From NCBI GenBank assembly GCA_963728845.1, contig CAVSLS010000021.1:558001-622000 (forward strand): 64,000 bases of DNA, read 5' to 3'. Source of the stretch: Bog-473 sp963728845. GTDB taxonomy: Bacteria > Actinomycetota > Acidimicrobiia > Acidimicrobiales > RAAP-2. Positions within the stretch are counted from its first letter, which is position 1. Every line of letters starts with the position of its first letter. The translations under genes were made by a program, and so were the position numbers. This document shows positions 16,110 to 26,960 of this stretch, piece by piece. A model generated the notes under the pieces. It was not told the DNA's origin and did not search any database. It saw only the letters and a program-made list of their open reading frames with translations.

Positions 16110-18555
16110 CTCCTGCTCAGGCCGTCGAGCTCTTCGGGGGTCATCAGCACGGCCCGGGCCTTGGACCCTTCGCTCGGCCCGACGACGCCGGCCCGCTCGA
16201 GCAGGTCCATCAGGCGACCGGCCCGGGCGAAGCCGACGCGCAGCTTGCGCTGCAGCATGGAGGTGGAGCCCAGCTGGGAGCGCACCACCAGGTCGCGGGC
16301 CTGGGCCAGCAGCTCGTCGTCGTCGTCGTCGACGCCGTCACGGCCCGCGGGCCCGTCCTCGATGCCCTCGATCCCGACGATCGCCTCGGGCTGGCCCCCC
16401 TGGGCCTGCCAGTGCCGGACGACCTCGCGCACCTCTTCCTCGGAGACCCACGGGCGCCTGCAGGCGGCGCGGGATGTTCGACGAGGCGGTGAGGAGCAGC
16501 ATGTCCCCCTTGCCGATGAGGCGCTCGGCGCCGGGTTGGTCGAGGATCACCCGGCTGTCGGCCAGTGACGAGACCGAGAAGGCCATGCGGCTCGGGATGT
16601 TGGCCTTGATGACGCCCGTGATGACGTCGACCGACGGACGCTGGGTGGCGATGACCAGGTGGATGCCCACGGCACGGGCCATCTGGGCGATGCGCACGAT
16701 CGAGTCCTCGACGTCGCGGGCGGCCACCATCATGAGGTCGTTCAGCTCGTCGACGACGACCAGGATGAACGGGAGCATCTGGGGCGGCTCGGGCGCGTCG
16801 TCGACGTCGGCCTCGTCGTCGACCGCCGTGTGGTGCTCGCCGAGGGCGCGGGCGGCGGCGTCGCGGGCTCGCCGTCGGTCCGACGCGGCGGCCGGCGCGA
16901 TGAGCCCCTCGGCCACCAGCTGGTTGTAGCCGGTGATGTCGCGCACGCCGTTCTCGGCCAGGAGGTCGTAACGGCGCTCCATCTCCTTGACCGCCCAGGC
17001 GAGCGCGTTGGCCGCCTTCTTGGGATCGACGACGACCGGGTTGAGGAGATGGGGCAGCCCGTCGTACTGCCCCAGCTCCACCCGCTTGGGGTCGACCAGG
17101 ATGAGCTTGACCTTGTCCGGCGTGTCGCGCATGAGGATGGACGTGATGATGGAGTTCATGCACGACGACTTCCCCGAGCCGGTCGCCCCCGAGATGAGGA
17201 TGTGCGGCATCTCGGCCAGGTTCGCCGTCACGGCCCGTCCGGCGATGTCGCGGCCCATGGCCACCTCCAGCGGGTGGGACGAGGCCGACGGCCGTGTCTC
17301 CTTCGCCTCGAGGATGTCGCGCAGGGAGACGAGCTGGCGGGTCCGGTTCGGCACCTCGACGCCGATGGCCGACTTGCCGGGGATCGGGTGCCAGGATGCG
17401 CACGTCCGGCGATGCCATGGCGTAGGCGATGTCCTTGGAGAGACTGGTGACCCGGGCCACCTTGACCCCGGGACCGAGCTCGAGCTCGTAGCGGGTGACG
17501 GTGGGCCCGACCCGGCTGCCGACCAACCGGGTCTCGACCCCGTGGGCGGCGAGCGCCCGCACCAGGTCCTCGCCGGCAGCGTCGATCTGGCGCTGGTCGT
17601 GGCGCAGCTTCTTCGACGCCTGCAGCAGGGTGATGCTCGGCAGCACCCATTCCCCCGGGGCACGCGGGGAGGTGGCCACGGGTGCCGGGGCCACCGCCAC
17701 CGGCTCGGGCTCGAGCGGGATGTCGATGTCCGAGTCGTCCTCGTCGGGCGGATGTCGTGGTCCACGGTCGTGTCCTCGGGGACGACGGGGACCGGGGCCC
17801 GCGAGGCGGACACATCCGCGTCGTCGGCCACGCCCTCGGGGGCGGTCACGAACGGCTTGCCGCGCCACAGCGTGGTGGCGGTGCGCCCCGCGGCCGCTGC
17901 GGTCGCGCGCCAGCGCCCGGGCGACCGAGGCCAGGGGCACACCGGTCGCGATGAGGATCGCCACGATGACGACGGCCACCAGCAGCACCGCGGCACCGGC
18001 CGGGCCCAGCCCGGCATGGAGGGGGCGTCCGACCGCCGCTCCGAGGTAGCCGCCGGCGTCGCGCAGCGAGTGCGAGGCCGACAGGCGCGGCGTGCCCTTG
18101 GCCAGCTCGGCCAGTCCGCAGACGCCGAGCAGCCCGAGCACCGTCCCGACGGCCAGGCGCCACGGATCGGCGCGGTCGTCGCGCGCCTGGTCGTCCTCCC
18201 GGCCGCGGTCGACGAGCAGCGCGATGCCGGCGCCGACGGCCACGAGCGGGAGGATGACGCGGGCCCATCCGGCGAGCAGTGCCAGCCCCGTGTCGGTGCC
18301 GTGCCCGACGGGACCCAGCTGCTGGCCCCACAGCGCCAGCGCCAGCAGGACGCCCAGCGTGATCAGGCCGACGGCCCACAGGTCTCGGGCCTGGACCCGC
18401 CAGAACGGCGTCCGCGGCGGAGCGGACCGCTTCGCCCGTGAGGCCGGCTTCTTGGCCGCGGCACGAGATGGCGCACGCGTGGAGGTGCCGCCGCGAGTCT
18501 TGGTCACCACAGTGACGCTGAGATTACTGCCTGACCTGGTCGTTTTTGCGGACAC
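16106..18555 (-). CDS. ftsK: DNA translocase FtsK/SpoIIIE, four frame breaks
   Basis: FtsK pumps chromosome ends through the division septum. Four membrane helices lie in the first 200 residues (DLWAVGLITLGVLLALALWG and others), then a linker, then the motor with Walker A ILISGATGSGKSSCMNSI, Walker B LPFILVVVDELNDLMM and VIATQRPSVDVITG. A gamma winged-helix domain closes it (LVVRSQLGSTSMLQRKLRVG). The reading frame changes near 17900 (+1), 17748 (-1), 17387 (+1, an extra G in GGG) and 16450 (+1). The net +2 equals the 3n+2 span, giving about 815 residues. It starts with GTG 10 bp after a -10-like TAATTC, with a perfect LexA box just upstream, so SOS induction is likely. Confidence 0.93.
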
Positions 18556-18571
18556 CCGACCCGTTGAATTA

Positions 18572-18585
18572 CGAACATATGTTCG
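18572..18585. promoter_or_regulatory. Perfect LexA box between ftsK and a radical SAM gene
   Basis: CGAACATATGTTCG is a perfect 14-bp palindrome of the mycobacterial SOS type. It sits 16 bp before the ftsK GTG (18555) and 14 bp before the radical SAM ATG (18600). It abuts the -10-like TATCCT (18587-18592) on one side and TAATTC (18571-18566, minus strand) on the other, so one LexA dimer could block both divergent promoters. Confidence 0.92.
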
Positions 18586-18599
18586 CTATCCTAACCCGG

Positions 18600-19645
18600 A
18601 TGGCACTGCGGTGGGCACTGGCCGAGAACGAAGAGGGCGGCACGCTCTTTCCCGACGAGCGGGTGGCGGAGCGCCACGTCGGGAAGGGCGCCTACGCCGG
18701 CATGGAATTCCTCCACGTGAACGCCCGCACCATCATCAACACGGTGCCGCCGGAGAGCGTCGTGCCGTTCCGCCACACGATCAACCCGTATCGAGGGTGC
18801 AGCCATGCCTGCGTCTACTGCTTCGCCCGGCCGACCCACGACTATCTCGGGCTCGGGATCGGGAGCGATTTCGAGCGCAAGATCGTGGTCAAGGTCAACG
18901 CCGTGGAACGGCTGCGGGCCGAGCTGCGCTCGCCCAAGTGGGCCGGCGACAGCATCGCCATGGGCACCAATACCGACCCCTACCAGCACGCCGAGGGCAA
19001 ATACCACCTCACGAGGGGCATCGTCGAGACGCTGTCACGGGCGCGCAACCCGTTCAGCATCCTGACCAAGTCGACCCTGGTGCTGCGCGACGCCGCGCTG
19101 CTCGCGGCCGCGTCGGAGCGCACCGATGTGACCGTGAGCTTCTCCATCGGCACACTCGACCGTTCCGTGTGGTCGCTGACCGAGCCGGGCACTCCCCCGC
19201 CGGACCGGCGGGTCGAGGCGCTGCGGCGGCTGACCGACCTGGGCATCAGGTGCGGGGTCCTGGTGGCGCCCGTGCTGCCGGGGCTCTCCGACTCCGACGG
19301 TCAGCTGCGCGAGGTGGTCGAGGCCTGCGCGGAGGCCGGTGCGGTCTCCATCCACGGCGTGGCGCTGCACCTGCGGGGCCCGCTGCGCGCCCACTACTTC
19401 GACTGGCTGGAGGGCACGCGGCCCGATCTGGTCCGCCTCCACCGGGAGCGCTTCCGGCGCGGCGCCTACCAACCGGACGCCGAACGCGAGCGCGTGGAGG
19501 GCATCGTGGGGGAGGCGGCGCTCCGCTGCGGCGTGACGGGACGGGACCGCTACCGCGCCACGGCCCGGGTGGCTTCCCCGCCCTCGCCTCGCCCTCGCCC
19601 TCCCCACCGGCACCCGACGGCGGCCAGCAGCTGCGCCTGCTCTGA
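18600..19645 (+). CDS. Rv2578c-family radical SAM protein (SplB-like), frame slip near the 3' end
   Basis: This protein has the radical SAM motif C67-x3-C71-x2-C74 in GCSHACVYCFARPTHDYL and the family blocks PFRHTINPYRG and GTNTDPYQHAEGKYHLTRG. These match the actinobacterial Rv2578c group, related to spore photoproduct lyase. The reaction is not established. The ATG at 18600 gives MALRWALAENEEGG and follows TATCCT by 7 bp, so the mRNA is likely leaderless. Near 19590, inside CGCCCTCGCC repeats, the frame slips: the usual end QQLRLL is in the next frame, stopping at 19645. As written the first frame would continue to 19883. The span of 3n+2 fits one lost base. The SOS box in its promoter suggests a DNA-repair role. 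Confidence 0.88.
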
Positions 19646-19693
19646 GCAGGGCGACCGGTCGCGGGACCCGCCGCTCCCTATGATCTTGCACTC

Positions 19694-21323
19694 ATGCCGA
19701 GCGCGCGATCCTGGACGTGGCGGGCGGGCCGGCGGGCCGCTCTGGGCATGGCGGTGCTCCTCGCCGCCGGCGCGCTCGTCGTCGCGCCCCCGGCGGGTCC
19801 GGGCGCCGCGGGCCGGGCGGCCGCCGCGACGCCGGGTGCCACCGACAGCTCGTACGCCATCGTCGACGCGGCCGGCGGGGTGATGACCTTCGGCGGGGCG
19901 GGCTACGACGGCGACACTCTCGAGGTGCCCCTGCAGAAGCCGATCGTCGGCGGCGCGGCCGACCCGAACGGTGGCTACTGGCTCGTCGCGTCCGACGGCG
20001 GGGTGTTCTCGTTCGGCAACGCCCCCTTCTGGGGATCGGCGGGCGGCATCGCGCTCAACAAGCCGATCGTCGGCATGGCCCCGACCGCCGACGGCGGCGG
20101 CTACTGGCTCGTCGCCTCCGACGGGGGCATCTTCACCTACGGCGACGCGGGGTTCTGGGGATCGACCGGGGGCATGACGCTCAACAAGCCGATCGTCGGC
20201 ATGGCGGCCAGCAAGGACGGCCACGGCTACTGGCTCGTCGCGTCCGACGGCGGCATCTTCTCCTTCGGCGACGCACAGTTCATGGGCTCGGCGGGCGGGA
20301 TCGCGCTGAACAAGCCGATCGTGGGCATGGCCGCGACCGCCGACGGCGGCGGCTACTGGCTCGTCGCCTCCGACGGCGGCATCTTCACCTACGGCGACGC
20401 GCAATTCTTGGGGTCGACGGGCAGCATCGCGCTCAGCGAGCCGATCGTCGCCATGGCCGCCACCCCCGACGGGAACGGGTACTGGCTGGTCGGGCAGGAC
20501 GCCGGTGTCTTCGACTTCGGCGACGCCGGCTTCTCGGGCAGCGCACAGTCGCCGCTGCACCCGCCGCTCTTCCCGGCGCCACTGTCGATCCCGATCCCAC
20601 CGGTGGTGACCATCATCAACGACGTGCCGGGGCCGCAGGCCACCCACCAGGGTCCCCTGCGGGTGGCCTTCTCCGGGGACTCGCTCTCCCTCTACGAGGG
20701 GAGCTACGTGCAGCAGACCGCCCCGCCCTACGCGGTCGACGACGGCGCCGCCGCTGGTTGCGGCTACACCAACGGAGCGCCGATCCTGCCCTGGAGCGAC
20801 CCCGGGACGCCCCTACCTGAGCTCGCCGGCGTGCGCGCTGTGGGCGTTGCAGCTGCAGTGGGTCGTGGCCCGCTTCCACCCCGACGTGACCGTGATTCAG
20901 ACGGGGTACTGGGAGACGCAGAACCGCCTGTTCGGCTCGGGCTACGTCTCCCTGGCCAACGCCGCCTACTCCGCCTACATCGAGTCGAACCTGGCGGAGG
21001 CGGTGCAGATCGCCCACTCCGACGGCGGGGCGGTGATCCTGTCGACCTCGCCCTATTTCGCCGACGGGACGCCCTTCAACCTCGTCGACGCCTACAACCA
21101 GATCGTGCACGCGGTGGCCGCGCAGTACCCCTACGTGTCGATCGACGACCTCTACACGGTCCTCGATCCCGGCGGGACCTACGCCTCGACGGTGGACGGC
21201 ATCCCCGCCCGCGGGGCGGACGGCGTGCACATCACCCAGGCCGCGGTGGACAGTCTGATCGAACCGGCGCTCAACCAGATCATCGCCAACGTGGCGGGAG
21301 CCGTCTACGCAAGCGGCGCCTAG
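19694..21323 (+). CDS. Secreted protein: six 42-residue repeats plus SGNH hydrolase domain, frame slip near 20812
   Basis: The signal peptide has basic residues, then LGMAVLLAAGALVVAPPAG. Six repeats of exactly 42 residues follow, unit starts at 19847, 19973, 20099, 20225, 20351 and 20477. The consensus is GYWLVASDGGIFTYGDA then LNKPIVGMAATADGG, and the first and last units are degenerate. The layout suggests a six-bladed propeller. After a Pro-rich linker comes an SGNH/GDSL-type hydrolase: block I VAFSGDSLSLYEG, and at the far end DGVHIT with the Asp/His pair. An extra C in ACGCCCCTACC near 20812 splits the frame, and the span is 3n+1. -10 TATGAT ends 9 bp before the ATG, so it is probably leaderless. 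Likely role: surface esterase on polysaccharide or peptidoglycan (inference). Confidence 0.85.
19847..20602 (+). repeat. Six in-frame 126-bp repeats in the SGNH protein gene
   Basis: The repeat period is exactly 126 bp from 19847 to 20477. Units 2-5 are near identical at the protein level (GYWLVASDGG[VI]F[ST][FY]G). The same unit and period recur at 61635-62390. Confidence 0.9.
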
Positions 21324-21324
21324 G

Positions 21325-21996
21325 GTCGCCGCGATCGCCCACCGGGGCGACCCGCTCGGCGAGCGCGAGAACACGCTGCCGGCCTTCGCGGCGGCCGTGG
21401 CGCTCGGGGCGGACATGGTCGAGCTGGACCTGCGCCGCACCCGGGACGGGGCGATCGTCGTGCTGCACGACCAGCTGCTCCAGCGCCTCTGGGGCGTCGA
21501 CGCGTCGGTGGGTGATCTGGACCTGGCCCAGGTGGCGGCCCTCGGCGAAGGCGACCTGCGCGTCCCGACCCTGCGCGACGTGCTCGACGTGGTGGCCGTC
21601 CCGCTGATGGTGGACTTCACCCGGCGGGAGGTCGTCCGGGGCGCGCTCGAGGCGGTGCGCGGCGCGCGGGCGCTCGACCGTTCCCTCTTCGTGACGGGCA
21701 ACGTCGAGGCTCTGCGCCTGCTGCGCGAGCTCTCGCCGGAGGCGGCGATCGGCCTGACCTGGCTGGAGGGCCCGGAGCCTCCGCTGGCGCTGTTGACGGA
21801 GCTGGCGGCGGCGTACTGGAACCCGATGTTCAAGCTGGTGACGCCCGAGGGCGTGGCGGCGGTGCACGAGGCGGGCCGGCGGGTGTCGACCTGGACGGTG
21901 GACGCCGTGGAGGACATGGAAGCGGTGGTGGCGGCGGGCGTCGACGCCGTCGTGAGCAACCGGGTCGCCGAGTTGGTCAGGTTCCTCCGTCCGTAG
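21325..21996 (+). CDS. Glycerophosphodiester phosphodiesterase, start codon not evident
   Basis: This GDPD-family TIM barrel hydrolyses glycerophosphodiesters to glycerol-3-phosphate and an alcohol. The catalytic HRG is in AAIAHRGDPLGERENTLPAF, the metal ligands are in GADMVELDLRRTRDG, and the second catalytic His is in VVLHDQLLQRLWG. At 224 residues it is a normal length. The frame covering HRG opens directly after the stop of the SGNH gene, but no ATG, GTG or TTG precedes HRG. The first codon I can place is GTC at 21325, so a miscalled GTG is the simplest explanation. The next canonical start (GTG 21397) would cut off the active site. Confidence 0.82.
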   Translation, partial: VAAIAHRGDPLGERENTLPAFAAAVALGADMVELDLRRTRDGAIVVLHDQLLQRLWGVDASVGDLDLAQVAALGEGDLRVPTLRDVLDVVAVPLMVDFTRREVVRGALEAVRGARALDRSLFVTGNVEALRLLRELSPEAAIGLTWLEGPEPPLALLTELAAAYWNPMFKLVTPEGVAAVHEAGRRVSTWTVDAVEDMEAVVAAGVDAVVSNRVAELVRFLRP

Positions 21997-22045
21997 CCGA
22001 CGACCCCGGCCCTCCTCGAGAGGTGCAACGGACCGTCGGGGGCCA

Positions 22046-23506
22046 TCACGGCGGGGTCGGCGGGGAAGACGTTCGGCCTGCAGGGCGCTCCGGCGCAGCT
22101 TGCCCGCCTCGTTGCGCAAGGGCTGATCCGTGTACTCAATGGAGCGGGGCACCTTGTAGCGCGCCACCCGCTGCGCGGCGAAGGCGAGCAGCTCCTCCCG
22201 GGAGACCGCGTCGGGATCGGCCTCGACGATGGCGTGCACGATGTTGCCCCTGTCCTCGTCCGGGAGGCCGATGACGGCCACGGAGCTCACGGCGGGGTGT
22301 TCCTGCAGGGCCGCCTCGACCTCGGCGGGGTAGACGTTCGCACCACCGGTCAGGATCATGTCCTGGAGCCGGTCGCCCAAATACAGGTAGCCGTCCTCGT
22401 CGAACCGTCCCATGTCCCCGAGGGACTCCCACCCGCCTTCGCGGGTGCGCGCCGTGGCGCCGATGTAGCGGTAGGTCGGCGTGTCGCGGGGGGATCGCAT
22501 CCAGACCTCCCCTTCCTGGCCGGGCGGAAGCTCGTTGCCTTCGAGGTCGCAGATGATGACCGTGCCCCGCGGCGGTCGGCCGACCGAACCGCGGTGTGCG
22601 AGCCATTCGGTGCCGGTGATGACGGTCCCCGTCTGCGACTCGGTCCCGGCGTAGACCTCGAAGATGCGGTCCGGACCCAGCCAATCGATCCAGACCTGCT
22701 TGAGCCATTCCGGACAGGGCTCGGCCAGGTGCCAGACGGCACGCAGCGAGGAGAGGTCGTAGGAGTCACGTACCTCTTCGGGAAGCCGCCAGATCCGCTT
22801 CATCATCGTCGGGACGAGGTAGACGGTGTCCGCACGGTGGCGATCGATGGACGACGAGCGTGGCCTCCGCGTCGAAACGGGGAAGGACGACGACATGGCT
22901 CCCGCCCAGCCATGCCGCGCAGGACCAGACGATAGGACCGTTGTGGTACAGCGGTGCCGGCACGACCATGCAGCCGCCGGCCATTCCGAAGAGGGGCGGT
23001 GCGTCCTGGTCGTAGAGGGCCGGGTCGCCGGACACGATCAGCTTCGGCCGGCCCGTCGACCCGCCCGACGTCGGTGCCTTCCATGCCGGGGAGGTGACGT
23101 CGGGGAGCGGGCTGTCCGACAGGCCCGGGTCGGGTCGGTACCCGGTCGGCAGCGTCCGGCGTCCTGGCGCGAGCTCGGGGGCGACGCCGATCACGACCGA
23201 GGGGTTCGCCAGGTCGAGGATCGCCTGCAGCTCCCGCTCGGGCAGATGGGCCGGCACCGGCTGGGGAATGGCGCCGATCTTCCAGCAGGCGGCGACGGCG
23301 ACGTACCACTCCGTGGAGTTGGGCAGGGCGACGGTGACCATGTCGCCCAGCTCGGTGCCGCCGGCGGCCAGGTCGCGTGCCAGGCGATTGGCGGCCGACT
23401 CGAGCTCGCCTCGGGTGAGGCTCTGTTCAGCGCAGGTGATGGCCGGACGGTCGGGATCGTCCTCGGCGAGAACGGTCAGACGCCGGCCGTAGGGGACCAT
23501 GTCCAT
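22046..23506 (-). CDS. Acyl-CoA synthetase (AMP-forming ligase), two frame breaks
   Basis: This ANL-superfamily enzyme activates a carboxylic acid as its adenylate and transfers it to CoA. The N-terminal half (from ATG 23506, MDMVPYGRRL) holds the P-loop-like TSGGSTGRPKLIVSG. The C-terminal half, in another frame from about 22855, holds VYAGTESQTGTV, the hinge YLGDRLQDMILTGGANVYP (about 22350) and YKVPRSIEY. The segment PRFDAEATL / SSIDRHRADTVYLVP joins on loss of one base. The second frame has no stop where the family ends (about 22050) and would run on to 21280 through the phosphodiesterase antisense. TGA at 22046 is reached by one further slip and gives 486 residues, a plausible length. 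The substrate is unknown. Confidence 0.8.
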
Positions 23507-23683
23507 CGGGAGGAGAGTACGTGGCTGCCACGCGGTGCGGCCGGCCTGGGCGCGGCGTTCTGGCCCGCAAGCCTTGGGGTTGGCGAGTCGAGCTGTTGGC
23601 GCCGGCAGTGGGTCCGGGGTGGCAACTAGGGTCCCGTTGCTCGGTTGCGCAATCGGCGAGACGGGTGGCCCAGGGAGGAGCGG

Positions 23684-24312
23684 GTGGAGATCCGCGCGGT
23701 GATGTTCGATTTCGGCGGTGTCATCTCGACCAGCCCGTTCGAGGCGTTCGCCCGCCTTGAGGCCGAACACGGGCTTCCTTCTGGGTTCATCCGCACCGTC
23801 AACGCCACCAATCCGGACGACAACGCCTGGGCGCGGTTGGAGCGCAACGAAATCGGCATCGACGACCTTCGGGGCGCAGTGGGCCGGAGAAGCGCGCGCG
23901 CTCGGCCACGAGGTCGACGGCCGTCTCGTGCTCGAGCGGCTCGCCGGCGAGATCCGTCCCCAGATGGTCGCGGCCATCAAGACGTGCAGGACGACCTACA
24001 AGACGGCATGCCTGACGAACAACTTCTCGTCGCAGGCGGCTGCCCTCTCCGACGAGGTCGCCGCGCGTGTACGCACTCTTCGACGCCGTCCTGGAATCGC
24101 GCGTCCTCGGGGTCCGCAAACCCGATCCCCGCTTCTACGAAGTCGCCTGCGCCACCCTCGGCGTGGAACCGGAGGAGTCGGTCTTCCTCGATGATCTCGG
24201 GGTCAACCTCAAGCCGGCCCGTGCCCTCGGCATGCACACCATCAAGGTGGCCGACCCCGGCCAGGCTCTCGCCGAGCTCGAGCACGTCACCGGGCTGTCC
24301 TTCGACCGCTGA
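23684..24312 (+). CDS. HAD-family phosphatase, two frame breaks
   Basis: This is a haloacid dehalogenase-type hydrolase of about 209 residues. The nucleophile motif is VMFDFGGVISTSPF (first Asp), motif II is the KTACLTNNFSS region, motif III Lys is in VLGVRKPDPRFYEVAC and motif IV Asp pair in SVFLDDLGVNLKPARALG. A strong RBS (AGGGAGGAG, 23672-23680) fixes the GTG start at 23684. The frame changes near 23872 (before AQWAGEARALG) and near 24062 (before VYALFDAVLESR), each by one inserted base, and the span is 3n+2. The sequence resembles the phosphatase often found with acyl-CoA dehydrogenases, which fits the acyl-CoA synthetase next door. The substrate is unknown. Confidence 0.85.
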
Positions 24313-24324
24313 CGGCCGGACGCT

Positions 24325-26003
24325 TCAGACGACGAGCACCACGGGCACGATCATCGGTCGGCGCCGCGTGCGCTCGCCGACGAATTTGCCCAAGGCCTTG
24401 CGGGTGTGGCGGCTGAGGACCTCGATGTCGTGCGCGCCGTCGCGCAGGGCCTGGGTCACGGCGGCCGCGACCACCTCGCTGGCCTCGCCGAGCATCTCCT
24501 CGGCCTCGGGCGCGTGCACCCAGCCTCGGGTCTCGATCACGGGCGGGCAGCTGAGCGTGCCCTGCTGGCGGTCGACGGTGACCACCACCATGACCACGCC
24601 CTCCTCGGCCAGCTTCTGGCGGTCCCGCAGCACCCCGTGCTCGATGTCCCCCACCGTCCCGTCCACGTAGACGTAGCCGGCGGGAACCCTGCCGTCGCGC
24701 GCGATGCCCTTGGCGTCGAGCTGAATCACGTCGCCGTCCTCGCACAGGAGGACCTTGGCCGGGTCGAGGCCCATGGACAGGGCGAGACGGGCATGGTGCA
24801 CCATGTGGCGGTACTCCCCGTGCACCGGCACGAAGCACTCGGGCCGGGTGACGTCCATGAGCGTCCGCAGCTCCCCCTGGCGGGCGTGCCCGCTCACGTG
24901 GACCGCCTCGGCCCCCGAGTGCACGACCTCGGCCCCCCGGCGGTGCAGGTCGTCGATGACCTGGCCCACCGACCACTCGTTGCCCGGGATGGGATGGGCG
25001 CTGATGATCACGACGTCGTCCTCACCGATGCGCAGCCACTTGTTCTCCCCCGTGGCCATCAGCGACAAGCGCCGACATCGGCTCGCCCTGGGAGCCGGTC
25101 GAGATCACGCAGACCTCGCCCGGCGGGAGGTCGTCGACGTCCTCGATGTCCACCTGCACGCCGTCGGGAATCGCGATGATGCCGAGGCGCATGCCCAGTT
25201 CGACGTTCTTGCCCATGGATCGCCCGAGCGTCGCCACCTTGCGCCCGGAGGCGACGGCGGCGTCGATGATCTGCTGCACCCGATGCATGTGGCTGGCGAA
25301 GCAGGCCACGACGATGCGCTTGCCGGAGTGGGCCGCGAAGACCCGCCGCAGCGTGACCCCAACCGTCGACTCCGACTCGGTGAAGCCCGGTTCCTCGGCG
25401 TTGGTCGAGTCCGACAAGAGGAGCCGGATGCCCCTCGGTACGGGCCAGCTCGCCCATGCGGGGCATGTCGGTGCGCCGCCCGTCGACCGGCTGCAGGTCG
25501 AGCTTGAAGTCCCCCGAGTGCAGGATCACGCCCTGTGGCGTGTGGAACGCGATGGCCATGGAGTCGGGCACCGAGTGCGTCACCGGGATGAACTCGACGT
25601 CGCAGGCGCCGATGCGCACGCGCTCACCGTCGGCGACCGCGACGAAGCGCGTGTTGTCCGCCACCCCGGCTTCCTCAATCCGGTGGCGGGCCAGGCCCAC
25701 CGTCAGCTCGGAGCCGTAGATGGGCGCGCGCAGGTCGCGCAGGAGGTAGGCCAGCCCGCCGGTGTGGTCCTCGTGGCCGTGGGTCAGGACGATCCCGTCC
25801 ACCCGGTCCCTGCGGTCCTGCAGGTAGGTGAACTCGGGCAGGACCAGGTCGATGCCGGGCATGTCGGGTTCGGGGAACATGATCCCGCAGTCGAGGATGA
25901 CGATCCGTCCCTCGACCTCTATGCAGGCACAGTTGCGGCCGATCTCGCCCAGTCCGCCGAGGAAGACGACCCGGACGGGCTTCGGTTTGCCCCGATCAGC
26001 CAA
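24325..26003 (-). CDS. rnj: Ribonuclease J, two frame breaks
   Basis: RNase J is a metallo-beta-lactamase exo/endoribonuclease of RNA decay and rRNA maturation. The N-terminus (TTG 26003, VVFLGGLGEIGRNCACIEV) and zinc motif LTHGHEDHTGG are in the first frame. SDSTNAEEPGFTESE and the beta-CASP part (VACFASHMHRVQQII) are in the second. The third holds HVSGHARQGELRTLM and the C-terminal domain. Removing one base near 25431 (ARTEG/IRLLLSD) and one near 25065 (EPMSAL/SLMATGENK) gives about 559 residues, the family length. The span is 3n+2. The TTG overlaps the dapA stop, matching the dapA-rnj order of mycobacteria. Confidence 0.93.
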
Positions 26004-26928
26004 GCGGGGCGACCGTGACCGCGGGAGCCCCGACAGCGGCGAGGACCTTGGCCGCTTGGGCGTCGAGCTCGGGGGTGGCCGCGCCCATGGGCAGGCGGCA
26101 CTGGCCGACCTTGAGGCCCAGCGCGCGCATGGCGGCCTTGGCCGGCAGCGGGTTCGGGTAGTCCGGGCTGGACTCGAAGTCGAAGGAGTCGAGCAGCTCG
26201 GCGTTGCCGGCGATGGCGGTGTCCAGGTCGCCGGCGAGGAAGGCATCGATCACGGCGCGCAGCTGGGGCCCGACCCAGTGCGACGGCGACGCTGATCGAG
26301 CCCGACCGCACCGACGGCGAGGAGGGGCAGCGTCATCACGTCGTCACCGCTGTAGATCTCGAAGCCCGCCGGCACCTGCGCCGCCAGGTGCGCCGTGGTG
26401 GGCGGGTCTCCCGCCGCGTCCTTCAGTGCCACGATGGCGGGCACCTCGCGGGCCAGTCGCAGCATGGTGGCGGTTGCGATGCGCCGCCCCGACGCGGACC
26501 GGGATGTCGTAGAGCACGACGGGGAGGTCGCCCGCCGCCTCGGCGACGGCCCGGAAGTGCTCGTAGATGCCTGCCTGCGACGGCCGGTTGTAGTAGGGGG
26601 TGACGACGAGCACACCATCGACCCCGCTCTGCGTCGCCTGCCGCGTCATGGCGACGGAATGTGCCGTGTCGTTGGAGCCCGTGCCGGCGATGACCGGGAT
26701 CGTGACGGCCTCCGCCACGGCACGCCACAGGGCCACCTTCTCGTCGTCGGTGAGCACGGAGCTCTCGCCGGTGGAACCGGTGAGGACGAGCCCGTCGCTG
26801 CCGTGCGACGCCAGCCAGCGCGCCAGCTCCACCGCAGCAGGGAGGTCGAGCGCGCCGGCGTCGTCGAACGGGGTCACCATGGCGGTGATCACTCGCCCGA
26901 AGCGGGGCGCGTCCTGCGCGGGGCTCAT
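25996..26928 (-). CDS. dapA: 4-hydroxy-tetrahydrodipicolinate synthase, three frame breaks
   Basis: DapA condenses pyruvate with aspartate semialdehyde, the first committed step to diaminopimelate and lysine. The N-terminal frame has FGRVITAMVTPFDDAGAL, LVLTGSTGESSVL (Thr-Thr equivalent) and VLVVTPYYNRPSQ with the catalytic Tyr. After an extra G near 26490 the next frame has the Schiff-base lysine in VPAIVALKDAAGD and SGDDVMTLPLLAVGA. Two more inserted bases near 26300 and 26285 restore GLISVASHWVGPQLRAVID. Three insertions keep the 933-bp span a multiple of three and give about 310 residues. It is followed by rnj with overlapping ends. Confidence 0.93.
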
Positions 26929-26960
26929 TGCCCCCTCAGGCTACCAGTCCCGTGTCGCGC

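Noticed and set aside
19847..20602. Regular repeats that might be taken for a CRISPR-like array.
   Set aside because: The period is 126 bp, a multiple of three, and the sequence encodes a clear 42-residue protein unit with no alternating spacers.
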